Of a stretch of 64,000 nt of DNA, positions 17,562-25,699 are shown one piece after another. How positions within the stretch are numbered: the stretch's first letter is position 1; every line of letters begins with the position of its first letter. The position numbers and the translations under genes are program-made. The stretch is from a bacterium. GTDB taxonomy: Bacteria > Planctomycetota > Planctomycetia > Pirellulales > Pirellulaceae. The notes beneath the pieces were generated by a model, which was not told the DNA's origin, ran no database searches, and saw nothing but the letters and a program-made list of their open reading frames with translations. The stretch spans positions 157,457 to 221,456 of the forward strand of contig WGNR01000005.1 of assembly GCA_016124445.1 (NCBI GenBank), given 5' to 3'.

Positions 17562-18842
17562 TCAGGTCTCACCAGCCTCGCTGGCTTCATAATCTTTGCC
17601 GCCACGAGATGCGAAGATTACCAGCAGCAGGCCCACAAACATGATCGCAGCCGCAAATCCAAAGGGAGCCAGGATATCGACCTTCAACAGCGGGATACCG
17701 ACGGCAGAGCCGATGATGCGAGCCAAAGAGTTGACGCTTTGTCCCATCCCCAGAATACCGCCTTGTTTCGAGGGATCGCTCCGCCTGGAGATGAATGAAT
17801 TGATCGACGGCATCATCATGCCAAAGCCAGCCACCACCAACGCCAACGCACCGTACAGCAACCCTACCGAAGCATCCTGAGTTGCTTTCAAGATCAGCAG
17901 CATGCCAATTACCATCAACACACAACCGGACGAAGCCAGGACGCCTTCGCTGATTTTCCCAGCGACTCGGCGAACAAACCCTCCTTGAACCAATGCCAGC
18001 GTGAATCCAATGTAGGCATAGGTCAAACAGACGCTTTGGAAGCTGAACTCAAACGGATGCGGGCCATCCCCAAAGCCTTTTAACAGTAGTGACAACGTGG
18101 TCTCGAAGGCGGCAAACGAGAACACCACGACAAACAAAGCGGTCAGCAGCATCGCGATCGATGGAACCGACAGGGCAGCCTGAAGCCCCTCGATCGAAAA
18201 CTTCTGCTTCACCGCCGAAGGGCTGTCCGCCGAACGGCTCTCAGGCAGTTTAAAGTAGGCCAACAGCAGGGCCGCCGCGGAAAGTCCCGCCGCCGCGAAG
18301 CCGGGCATCGGACCAGGCTCGCCGGTGCCAGTCGGAACGGCCATCCAGCCGAACAGCGGCCCGAAGGTAAACCCCAGGCCAAACGCCATCCCGATCAGGG
18401 CCATCCCCTTGGGGCGTTCCTCCAAGGTGGTTGTGTCAGCGATATAGGCCTGGGCGGTCGAGATCGTGGCCCCGGCCAGACCGGCGCCGATTCGGCTGAT
18501 GAACAGCAAGGTCAGCGACTGCATGATCGTGCCGACACCAAACAACGCGTAAAAAACCACGCTCCCCAACAGGCCAATCATCAGGACCGGGCGACGGCCA
18601 ATTCGATCGGAAAGCCGGCCCCACAAGGGGGCGAAGAAGAACTGCATGGCCGAAAAACTGGCCATCAGCAAACCAATCACCCATCCGCCATGGTCAACGG
18701 TGAACTGCTCGGCGTAGATCGGCAAAAGCGGCAACACCATGCCGAAACCCAACAGATCGATAAAGACCGTCAAAAAGATGATCCCCCGAGCTGCCGCTCG
18801 GTTAGCTTTCGATTGGTCAGGCTTCGATTCGGACTCGGACAT
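17562..18842 (-). CDS. MFS transporter of the TetA/multidrug exporter type
   Basis: This 426-aa inner-membrane protein has 12 predicted helices. The major-facilitator motif A appears as GRLSDRIGRRPVL (residues 75-87) after helix two, and the first helix carries DLLGFGMVLPLLP, as in the drug:H+ antiporter-1/TetA group. Later segments include GMAFGLGFTFGPLFGW, like the antiporter motif C. It is probably a proton-driven exporter; the substrate cannot be told from sequence. The N-terminal tail is short and charged. Confidence 0.9.
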   Translation of the reverse strand: MSESESKPDQSKANRAAARGIIFLTVFIDLLGFGMVLPLLPIYAEQFTVDHGGWVIGLLMASFSAMQFFFAPLWGRLSDRIGRRPVLMIGLLGSVVFYALFGVGTIMQSLTLLFISRIGAGLAGATISTAQAYIADTTTLEERPKGMALIGMAFGLGFTFGPLFGWMAVPTGTGEPGPMPGFAAAGLSAAALLLAYFKLPESRSADSPSAVKQKFSIEGLQAALSVPSIAMLLTALFVVVFSFAAFETTLSLLLKGFGDGPHPFEFSFQSVCLTYAYIGFTLALVQGGFVRRVAGKISEGVLASSGCVLMVIGMLLILKATQDASVGLLYGALALVVAGFGMMMPSINSFISRRSDPSKQGGILGMGQSVNSLARIIGSAVGIPLLKVDILAPFGFAAAIMFVGLLLVIFASRGGKDYEASEAGET

Positions 18843-18977
18843 TCAGATCTCCGGCAGGCAGTGTCGATGGCAAGCGAAATCGACTATTTTAGTCGGAAGC
18901 TGGCCAACCATGTTAGGCGGGGCCTGGCGGAATACGAGCGGCTAGTTTCTGCCTAACCAAGCATTTAAGATGCACTT

Positions 18978-20258
18978 ATGGAAACAACAACCCCACAACA
19001 ACGTGAAACGTTTCGCTGTAATAGCCCGGAAAACCTCGGCGAATTCCAACTTGCGCGGCTCAATCAACTACTTACCGAGATCTTGCCGCACAACGCCTTC
19101 TATGCCGAAAAGCTGGCCGACGTCAAATTGCCGCTGACTTCGCTGGACGACTTGGCGAAGCTGCCGTTCACCTTCAAGGACGAATTGATCGGCACCCGCG
19201 AAAATGGCGACCTGGCGAATAACAGGACCTACGGAGTCGAGCAGTACGTCCGCTTTCATCGCACCAGCGGAACCCGCGGCCGGCCGATGGTGGTGCTCGA
19301 TACCAAGTCGGACTGGCAGTGGTGGATTGATGCCTGGCAATACGTGCTCGATGCGGCGGAACTGACTAGCGAGGACCGCTGCTTCTTTGCGTTCAGCTTC
19401 GGACCGTTCGTCGGCTTTTGGAGCGCCTTCGATGCCGTGACCAGCCGCGGCTGCCTGGCGATCCCCAGCGGCGGCCTGAGCACGATCAGCCGACTCGAGA
19501 TGCTACAGCACCAACAAGCAACGGCCGTCTTCTGCACTCCGACCTACGCACTGCACATGGCCGAAGTGGCCCAGGAACATCACATTCACCTCGATAAGCT
19601 TCCGGTCCGCCGACTGGTCTTAGCGGGCGAACCAGGCGGATCGATCCCCGAGATTCGCGATCAAATCGAATCGGCCTGGAATGCCAAAGTGATCGACCAC
19701 AGCGGCGCGACAGAAGTGGGACCGTGGGGTTTTTCGAATCCCCGGCAAACGGGCATCGTGGTTAACGAAGCGTTCTTCCTGCCGGAATTCATTTCGCTCG
19801 ATACCGGCACGCCCGCCGCCGAGGGTGAGCTGTCTGAATTGGTCATCACCACGTTGGGACGCAGCGGTTCGCCCGTTATTCGGTACCGAACTGGCGACCT
19901 GGTTCGCCCCAGTTGGAATACGCCAGACCCATGCAATTTCGTGCTGCTGGAAGGAGGCGTGCTGGGCCGGACCGACGACATGCTCATTGTCCGGGGCGTC
20001 AATGTCTTTCCGACCTCGATCGAACAGATCCTCCGCAGCTTTCCCGAAGTGGTCGAATACCGCATGACGGCGATGAAGCGAGGTGCGATGGATGCCTTGA
20101 TGGTCGAGGTCGAGGACCGCAAGCAGGAGCCCGAAAGGATTGCCGAGGAATTGAATCTTCGCTTGGGCCTGAAGGTCGAAGTTAAATTGGTCGACGCCGG
20201 CAGCCTGCCCCGCTTCGAGGGCAAAGGACGCCGCTTTATCGACGCCAGGAAAGGTTAA
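18978..20258 (+). CDS. Phenylacetate-CoA ligase-family (PaaK-like) adenylate-forming enzyme
   Basis: This 426-aa ANL-superfamily protein activates a carboxylic acid as an acyl-adenylate and then as a CoA thioester. The phosphate-binding loop HRTSGTRGRP is at residues 94-103, and SGATEVGPWG, RYRTGDLV and GRTDDMLIVRGVNVFPT follow, matching PaaK. No phenylacetate-catabolism genes lie beside it, so the true acid is unknown. It is four bases from the DUF971 gene that follows, suggesting one transcript. Confidence 0.9.
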   Translation: METTTPQQRETFRCNSPENLGEFQLARLNQLLTEILPHNAFYAEKLADVKLPLTSLDDLAKLPFTFKDELIGTRENGDLANNRTYGVEQYVRFHRTSGTRGRPMVVLDTKSDWQWWIDAWQYVLDAAELTSEDRCFFAFSFGPFVGFWSAFDAVTSRGCLAIPSGGLSTISRLEMLQHQQATAVFCTPTYALHMAEVAQEHHIHLDKLPVRRLVLAGEPGGSIPEIRDQIESAWNAKVIDHSGATEVGPWGFSNPRQTGIVVNEAFFLPEFISLDTGTPAAEGELSELVITTLGRSGSPVIRYRTGDLVRPSWNTPDPCNFVLLEGGVLGRTDDMLIVRGVNVFPTSIEQILRSFPEVVEYRMTAMKRGAMDALMVEVEDRKQEPERIAEELNLRLGLKVEVKLVDAGSLPRFEGKGRRFIDARKG

Positions 20259-20262
20259 CCCT

Positions 20263-20589
20263 ATGGCACCCACACCAACCGCCTTGGCTTTGCAGCCGGA
20301 TGGCCAACTACGCATCGATTGGAGCGATGAGTCCATTCGAGTCTATCGCCCCAAAGATCTGCGCGATGCCAGCCCCGATGCGTTGACGCGCGAAAAGCAT
20401 TCGGCTCAAACCAAGAAGCCCAGTAACGAACTCAACGTCCTCAGCGCGGCGGAACTTCAACCGATCACGATCAAAGGGATGAACCCGGTCGGGCACTATG
20501 CCTATCAGATCGTCTTCAGCGACGGGCACGACTCCGGGATCTTTACGTTCGAATATCTGTACGAACTGGGTCAGCCACTCGATTCTTAG
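20263..20589 (+). CDS. DUF971-family small protein
   Basis: This 108-aa protein resembles the DUF971 domain, also found at the N-terminus of gamma-butyrobetaine hydroxylases. Features are QLRIDWSDESIRVYRPKDLR near the start and GHYAYQIVFSDGHDSGIFTFEYL near the end. The usual metal-binding Cys pair after LR is replaced by DASPDA, so this copy should not bind zinc or iron the usual way. It immediately follows the PaaK-like gene and converges on the next gene, eight bases away. Confidence 0.8.
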   Translation: MAPTPTALALQPDGQLRIDWSDESIRVYRPKDLRDASPDALTREKHSAQTKKPSNELNVLSAAELQPITIKGMNPVGHYAYQIVFSDGHDSGIFTFEYLYELGQPLDS

Positions 20590-20597
20590 ATGGCCGA

Positions 20598-21257
20598 TCA
20601 GCGATCGAGATAGAAATCGTGGATGAACTCCTGCTGGAAGTTCCCATGCGTATAGACCTGGGTGCAAACCATCAGCAACATGAAGACCCCCACGCTGACG
20701 AGAAACAGCCCGTAGTAATTGATCGGCTGCTTCTCATGCCTGCGGGTCGCTTGGACCAAGGCGATTTCCAATTGGCGCCATCCGTCCAGGTCTTGCCGAG
20801 GGCCAACCGATTTGATGAGAACGTTCCGCGTGCCGTAGTCTTCTTCCAGGATCAGGTGCAAGCCAAGCGTCGGCAGAAAGAGGGACTCGCCTGCCCAGCG
20901 TGCCGACGGATCGAGCCCATCGACGACCTCCCTGAGTAGGGGGCGTATGTTTTTGATCGTGGTATTGTAAACCACAATTCGGGGCCGCTTCGTGAGGACT
21001 AAAAAGGCGACCGAAAGGAAATAAAGCCCCAACATCATCAGCCAGGCGTACGATCCATAGAAGTTGACCGACCAACTTGGCATTATCAAAGCCAGCGGAC
21101 CGATCAAAATGAGACCACTCAGCCCGATCGATAACGCCATAAAATCCCGCCCACCAGACGTAATAAAGGGGCCGCGACGCAAATTGATCATGCCGATCAG
21201 CCCCAGGTAGGCTGCCAGCGGGCAGAAAGCGATCGCCAATCGAACCGGATCGCTCAT
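20598..21257 (-). CDS. Membrane protein of unknown function
   Basis: From ATG 21257 the product has 219 residues (224 from ATG 21272). It has about four hydrophobic segments in the first 110 residues, a soluble region with DPSARWAGESLFLPTLGLHL, and one more helix near residues 180-205. The motif MINLRRGPFITSGGRDF follows the first helix. I do not recognise the family, though the layout is common in planctomycetes. Confidence 0.7.
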   Translation of the reverse strand: MSDPVRLAIAFCPLAAYLGLIGMINLRRGPFITSGGRDFMALSIGLSGLILIGPLALIMPSWSVNFYGSYAWLMMLGLYFLSVAFLVLTKRPRIVVYNTTIKNIRPLLREVVDGLDPSARWAGESLFLPTLGLHLILEEDYGTRNVLIKSVGPRQDLDGWRQLEIALVQATRRHEKQPINYYGLFLVSVGVFMLLMVCTQVYTHGNFQQEFIHDFYLDR

Positions 21258-21407
21258 TAAATCGCCTGTCATGCTTGGTCCCCAATTAAGTCAGCGAACG
21301 ACGCCTCATTCTAGGTTGCCTGACAGAAGGTGGTCAATCAACTAGAAACGACATCCGCACAACGGAATTGGGGTGGAGAAAGCACGGGATAGGGCGACAA
21401 GACGGCC

Positions 21408-21953
21408 TTAGGCAACCAGTTCGACGTTATCGATGCCGTACTCTTTGCACATACGGTAGACAGCGGCCAGATGATCGAAGCGGCAAGCCGCTCCGGCAAA
21501 TATCCGCACGCGCGGCGTCGTGCCAATGCCGTCGCGGCGCAGGCCATCGAGCAAGTCGTTGAGAAGGATATTCCTTCCGTCGACAAACGTTTTACCGTTA
21601 GGAGATAACACCACATCCAGCCGATCTCCGGTGAATGTGCCTGCTAAGTGGAAATGTCGAGGTGCGATCATCGTCTTCGTTCGCCGATTAAAAACCGTCA
21701 AGCTGTCCGTGCTCGTAAGACCCGAAGATGGTTGTTGAAGTTCACGGGGAATTCCAACGAGCTCTATCTGGATTCGGGCTGTTTGAATTGCATCTGTCGT
21801 GCCAAATAACCTAACCGCGACTGATGACTCGACCGTCAATGACGGTTGGCCGGGCACCTGCATTCCTGGTGGGTCGTTGGCTTTTGTTCCTGGCCGTTTC
21901 CTGCCCTGCTCCTGCGGGGAACAAGGCCTGAAGACCAGAGCGAACCGCGTCAC
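21408..21953 (-). CDS. ExbD/TolR-like periplasmic domain protein (start uncertain)
   Basis: The C-terminal 75 residues fit the ExbD/TolR periplasmic domain: LDVVLSPNGKTFVDGRNI, then RVRIFAGAACRFDHL and MCKEYGIDNVEL, the pattern of a strand-helix-strand ending. The N-terminus lacks the transmembrane helix an ExbD protein needs; that helix is in the overlapping frame at 21811-22089. Candidate starts are GTG 21953 and ATG 21863, and neither has a good ribosome-binding site. A frameshift, real or from sequencing, joining the two frames is a reasonable alternative. Confidence 0.55.
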   Translation of the reverse strand: MTRFALVFRPCSPQEQGRKRPGTKANDPPGMQVPGQPSLTVESSVAVRLFGTTDAIQTARIQIELVGIPRELQQPSSGLTSTDSLTVFNRRTKTMIAPRHFHLAGTFTGDRLDVVLSPNGKTFVDGRNILLNDLLDGLRRDGIGTTPRVRIFAGAACRFDHLAAVYRMCKEYGIDNVELVA

Positions 21954-22089
21954 CCACCATTTTGGTGATCAGCATTGCTGTCCCGATAGCTGCCATCAGT
22001 AAGGTAACCCCCAGGGCCACAAATGCGGCGATCGCGGCGGCTGAAAGCCAAATCACCGTCTCTACGACGCTGGGTTGTCGGTAGTTCAT
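21811..22089 (-). CDS. Small single-TM protein overlapping the ExbD-like frame
   Basis: This 92-aa frame begins MNYRQPSVVETVIWLSAAA and has one long hydrophobic helix (about residues 9-42), followed by an Arg-rich tail. It overlaps the ExbD-like frame by 143 bases. It could be a separate anchor protein or the N-terminal half of a single ExbD-like gene interrupted by a frame change. Confidence 0.5.
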   Translation of the reverse strand: MNYRQPSVVETVIWLSAAAIAAFVALGVTLLMAAIGTAMLITKMVGDAVRSGLQALFPAGAGQETARNKSQRPTRNAGARPTVIDGRVISRG

Positions 22090-22396
22090 CGTTTTAGATC
22101 TCTTTGTTGAATGAGCGGTTCGGGCAGTATGAAGTTATTCCACTTGTTCGCCCGAATCGTTTCGATCTTGTCGTTAAAGTCAATACAAAGCGATCGGAAA
22201 AGGGGTACTGGGCGACGATAAGTGTATTCCACTCAACCGTTTGGGTCCAATCTACTTGTGGCCTTCGATCGTGGCTGTCACAATGCGGCTGGCTGCCAAT
22301 GCCCACAGATTTAACCCCGCACCGCTGTCTTGGGTTGCGAACCAATCCCAGAAGATTGGTTTCCATCAGAACGACAGAAGTGGGGTTCCCCAAAAC
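22090..22396. other. Intergenic region before tRNA-Leu
   Basis: I see no convincing gene in these 307 bases. Open frames here lack signals and overlap the tRNA. No clear promoter was identified. Confidence 0.4.
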
Positions 22397-22482
22397 GGCC
22401 GAGTGGCGGAACTGGCAGACGCACAGGACTTAAAATCCTGCGAGGGGTAACCCTCGTGCGGGTTCGATCCCCGCCTCGGCCA
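22397..22482 (+). tRNA. tRNA-Leu (anticodon UAA)
   Basis: The 7-base acceptor stem GGCCGAG (22397-22403) pairs with CTCGGCC (22475-22481), followed by discriminator A. The anticodon stem CAGGA/TCCTG encloses the loop CTTAAAA, giving anticodon TAA, which reads UUA leucine. A long variable arm (GAGGGGTAACCCTC) and the T-loop GGTTCGATCC fit a class II tRNA-Leu of 86 bases. The 3'-CCA is not encoded. Confidence 0.96.
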
Positions 22483-22622
22483 CTTATTATCAATCCCTTT
22501 GTTTGCGACAACAATCCCTCGTTTCGCGACAACGGTTCAATCACGCGAAGCATTTCTGCATCGATCGTCGTCCTCTCAGGAGGCCTTGTGCTGATCAGCA
22601 CCCCTTGGCTACTCATTCCTTC

Positions 22623-22706
22623 ATGAATGCCGTCGGACTTGTGATCGCGATTGTCGGAATTTGTACCTGGCTGCTTGAGTTTGCCAAGCGCAATCCAAGC
22701 CTCTAA
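22623..22706 (+). CDS. Possible 27-residue single-TM microprotein
   Basis: ATG 22623 opens a 27-codon frame beginning MNAVGLVIAIVGICTWLLE and ending FAKRNPSL, a hydrophobic helix with a basic tail. It lies between tRNA-Leu and the duplicated tRNA end. There is no strong ribosome-binding site, so it may be chance. Confidence 0.25.
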   Translation: MNAVGLVIAIVGICTWLLEFAKRNPSL

Positions 22707-22716
22707 CCGCCGAGCA

Positions 22717-22739
22717 GGTTCGATCCCCGTCTCGGCCAC
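22717..22739 (+). repeat. Duplicate of the tRNA-Leu 3' end (att-like)
   Basis: The 23 bases here match tRNA-Leu bases 22461-22483 at 22 of 23 positions (one C-to-T change). They cover the T-arm and acceptor strand. Such a direct repeat is what integration into a tRNA 3' end leaves behind. Only 256 bases separate the copies and no integrase is between them, so this would be a remnant. Confidence 0.65.
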
Positions 22740-22769
22740 GTGTTGCCTCCCTCACTTCTGCATCGACGA

Positions 22770-23546
22770 CTACGATCTTGGCCCGGTGGCATGATGGTTG
22801 GGCTTCTCCGGTTGGGGGCGACGTTTCGAGTACTTTCCTTCGGAACGATACGAGGTTCGCTCAACCAGGTCTGGTCGTTTCCGAATCTCCGTCCAGTATT
22901 CTTCGCGTGCGTCGTCGTCGATCTCGACGGTACCGGGATAGAGCGTGTCTTGCCCGTCGGTTTGGCAGTTGGAAACCCAGTACCGACCACCGTTGGCACT
23001 GTCGTAATAGTTTGCTTTGTATCCGCGACCTTTGAGTGATTTCAGTTTGCAATCGCCGTAGTAGATCGTCTTGCGTGATTGAGAAAACGTAACCCGACCG
23101 ATCCGCGCAGGGCCGGCAAGAGCACCGCCCTTGTATTCGATATACATAATCTGCGATCGACCAGGTTGCTTTGGTTTCTGATCGGCAACCCTCGAATGAT
23201 CTTCAGGACTCTGCAAACATTCCAGAAACACTTTGGCTTCATCCGATGGGAATGGTTCAACTTCGGGAGGCAAGAGCCCGATCATCAGTTCGCTCGCGTA
23301 GTTGGAGTAGAAAACGTAGCCCTTCATTTTTAAGAGACGCAAAACGGTCTCGGCAAACGTCGGCCTCGCGCGAAGGCGATGCAGGAAGTTCTCCCAGGCG
23401 GTCGTATCTCCATGCTGAATGCGAATGATCGCCGTGCGAAGAAACTGCACGTCTTCCCACGTAAAGTCGCCATAGAATCCAATTCTCCACGGCTCCTGGC
23501 GATAGGTGTTACGAAGTTCTGTCAGGATCAACTCGCCGGCATTCAT
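22770..23546 (-). CDS. Two-part protein with planctomycete C-terminal 'EYKG...EEYWTEIR' domain
   Basis: Start ATG 23546 gives 258 residues. The C-terminal half (from MYIEYKGGALAGPARIGRV to EEYWTEIRKRPDLV) belongs to a small family common in planctomycetes and often misannotated as 1-deoxyxylulose-5-phosphate synthase; it has conserved KTIYYGDCKLKSLKG, YWVSNCQ and DTLYPGTVEIDDD. Here it is fused to an N-terminal helical region (about 1-110) that I do not recognise, with WRIGFYGDFTWEDVQFLRTA. The tail is basic. The function of both parts is unknown. Confidence 0.65.
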   Translation of the reverse strand: MNAGELILTELRNTYRQEPWRIGFYGDFTWEDVQFLRTAIIRIQHGDTTAWENFLHRLRARPTFAETVLRLLKMKGYVFYSNYASELMIGLLPPEVEPFPSDEAKVFLECLQSPEDHSRVADQKPKQPGRSQIMYIEYKGGALAGPARIGRVTFSQSRKTIYYGDCKLKSLKGRGYKANYYDSANGGRYWVSNCQTDGQDTLYPGTVEIDDDAREEYWTEIRKRPDLVERTSYRSEGKYSKRRPQPEKPNHHATGPRS

Positions 23547-23942
23547 CGGATAAGCTCTGTCGGATATTGCGTGAGAATCTTCAACCAATCACTCTCGCAA
23601 ACGCAGACAATCGCGAGCGGTCAAATGTTCACGAGTCTCGCCACCGCCCATCGCCGCCCGCAATGACCGATTACAGGCATCCACTATGCACAATTTCTGT
23701 GCGTAATTATTAGGCAATCCATTGATTTATCTCCTGGAATTCATGGGAGAAATTCAACCGAATTTGCACCGAAAAAACACAAAAAGAAAAATACGTCAGC
23801 GACCAATCACAATTACGTTACGTTCCACGACGATTCGGTGGTCACTTCTAGCTCAAATGTAGGAATTGGACCGCGAATTGCACCTCGGGTCAGTCCTCCC
23901 CGTCGATCGATACCATCTTTCCAATCTTTGAGTGAGTCCTCG
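23547..23942. other. Intergenic region before the DUF1559 gene
   Basis: This 396-base region separates divergent genes. It is A/T-rich between about 23690 and 23830. No gene is supported; an upstream in-frame extension of the DUF1559 gene lacks the usual short N-terminus. Confidence 0.45.
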
Positions 23943-24998
23943 ATGCCTGCTTTGACCTGCAAATTTGAACAACGTCGTGCGTTTACGCTCGTCGAACTGC
24001 TTGTCGTGATCGCCATTATCGGCGTGTTGATTGCGCTGCTACTTCCCGCTGTCCAACAGGCTCGGGAAGCTGCCCGACGGATGTCTTGCACCAACAATCT
24101 GAAACAGATGGGAATCGCATGTCATACGTTTCACGACACCTACAAACGTTTCCCTGCGGCAAACTACGATCCTCATTTTCAGCCGCCAGGAGGTTCGACG
24201 GCCGCCAAGTATTTGCGGCCGTCGTTTCTCGTCTCGCTACTGCCTTATATCGAGCAAGATGCTTTGTACGGCCAACTGCAGACGAAACTGCTGACAAACG
24301 GTTCGAATCTGTTCAATGAATCGGCGGTGAGCACGGTTCTTAGCGCCTATTGCTGTCCGTCTGATGGCGCGGCCTCGATTGTTCAAGAAGATAGTCGCGG
24401 GCGAACGAGTTACCACGGCGTTCAAGGCGACATCTGGACCGCATGGGACACCGACCCGGTACGTGGCGTGTTCGCCCGAGGCGACATGCAGAAACGCAAA
24501 ATGAGTTCCATCACCGACGGCACAAGCAACACGGTGATGATCGCCGAAATGCGAGTCGGGCAAGGTCAAGGAGATCGGGCCGTCGCGTCCGGCGTCGCTA
24601 CCGGAGTTGGAGACTACAAACCGAGTTCCTGCCTGGCACGCGTAGCCGCTGATAATACCTACACAGGCAATGTCTCGACGAACAGTTGGCAGCGCGGATG
24701 GCGATGGTTCGACGGCATGGCCTTGTATTCGCTCGTGCATACGGTGCTGCCTCCGAATGGACCAACGTGTGGTTGGAGTGCCGAAGCAAACTCTCTATTG
24801 ACCGCCGGAAGCTATCATCCCGGCGGAGCGAATACGCTCTTCGCGGATGGCTCGGTGCACTTCATCCCGGAAACGATCGACGCCGGCACGTCACTCACCA
24901 CCAAGTACGATGCGACCTACACAGGCGCGTCTCCGTACGGCGTGTGGGGTGCGTTGGGTGCGATCAACGATGGTGGTGTGGTCAGCCTGCCCTACTAG
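23943..24998 (+). CDS. DUF1559 protein with prepilin-type N-terminus
   Basis: This 351-aa protein starts [25 protein letters not shown], the type IV prepilin cleavage signal and hydrophobic helix, followed by [17 protein letters not shown]. The body is the planctomycete DUF1559 domain, with PYIEQD, SSITDGTSNTVMIAEM and the C-terminal signature HPGGANTLFADGSVHFI. These pseudopilin-like proteins are exported and occur in large paralog families in planctomycetes; their role is not established. The next gene encodes a lipoprotein, a pairing seen again at 36.5-38.0 kb. Confidence 0.93.
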   Translation: MPALTCKFEQRRAFTLVELLVVIAIIGVLIALLLPAVQQAREAARRMSCTNNLKQMGIACHTFHDTYKRFPAANYDPHFQPPGGSTAAKYLRPSFLVSLLPYIEQDALYGQLQTKLLTNGSNLFNESAVSTVLSAYCCPSDGAASIVQEDSRGRTSYHGVQGDIWTAWDTDPVRGVFARGDMQKRKMSSITDGTSNTVMIAEMRVGQGQGDRAVASGVATGVGDYKPSSCLARVAADNTYTGNVSTNSWQRGWRWFDGMALYSLVHTVLPPNGPTCGWSAEANSLLTAGSYHPGGANTLFADGSVHFIPETIDAGTSLTTKYDATYTGASPYGVWGALGAINDGGVVSLPY

Positions 24999-25119
24999 CA
25001 TCAATCCGCTTCTCGTTGTTGGAAACCAGAATGCTCTGAGCGAATCAAGCGTGTTCAGAGCGTTCGCTGTTTGTCTCTCCACTATCTCCCGCGTTTTTTT
25101 TGAACTGGATCGTTCCACG

Positions 25120-25605
25120 ATGCTTCTTCGCTCCAGAATTGCTCTCTTGGTTTTTGGCACCTTCAGTTGGGTGGCGGCCCTCGGTTGTGAAAGCAAGTCG
25201 TACCTGCCAACGGAATTTGTTGAAGGCGTTGTCACACTGGATGGCACTCCGGTGGAAGGTGCCAACGTCACCTTCGTCCCTGTCGAATCAAGTCCAGGGA
25301 TCGCCGCAATTGGGGTCAGCGACTCTGCCGGCGTCTTTCACTTAACCACCCTCAGCAGCAAGGATGGACTACTGCCCAAACATGGCGGTGGCGCGCTGGC
25401 CGGAAGATACCAGGTATCGGTCGAAAAGATTGTGATCCCTGCTGACATTCAAAAGAAACTGGACGATGGAATTCAGGTCCCCTATAACCCGGCCGCCATG
25501 ATCCATGGCGTACCAAAAAAATACGAGACACCTGAAACATCGGGCCTGGAGTTCGACATCGTATCTGGCCGAAACGATCTGACGCTGGAACTGACTTCGC
25601 GATAA
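25120..25605 (+). CDS. Lipoprotein with carboxypeptidase-regulatory-like domain
   Basis: This 161-aa protein has a signal peptide with lipobox (FSWVAALGC, lipidated Cys at about 23). The mature part has EGVVTLDGTPVEGANVTFVP and GVSDSAGVFHLTT, the pattern of a transthyretin/carboxypeptidase-regulatory beta-sandwich. Small lipoproteins of this type often follow DUF1559 genes in planctomycetes, as here, 121 bases downstream. Probably anchored in a membrane facing the periplasm; function unknown. Confidence 0.85.
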   Translation: MLLRSRIALLVFGTFSWVAALGCESKSYLPTEFVEGVVTLDGTPVEGANVTFVPVESSPGIAAIGVSDSAGVFHLTTLSSKDGLLPKHGGGALAGRYQVSVEKIVIPADIQKKLDDGIQVPYNPAAMIHGVPKKYETPETSGLEFDIVSGRNDLTLELTSR

Positions 25606-25699
25606 GCGGAAGTTTGTCATCCGTGAAGCAGACGATTCGCAGCCAATTGCCTGCTTCCGTGATCTCAGCGAGTCGGTATTGAGGACGAAGCCGCTCGTT

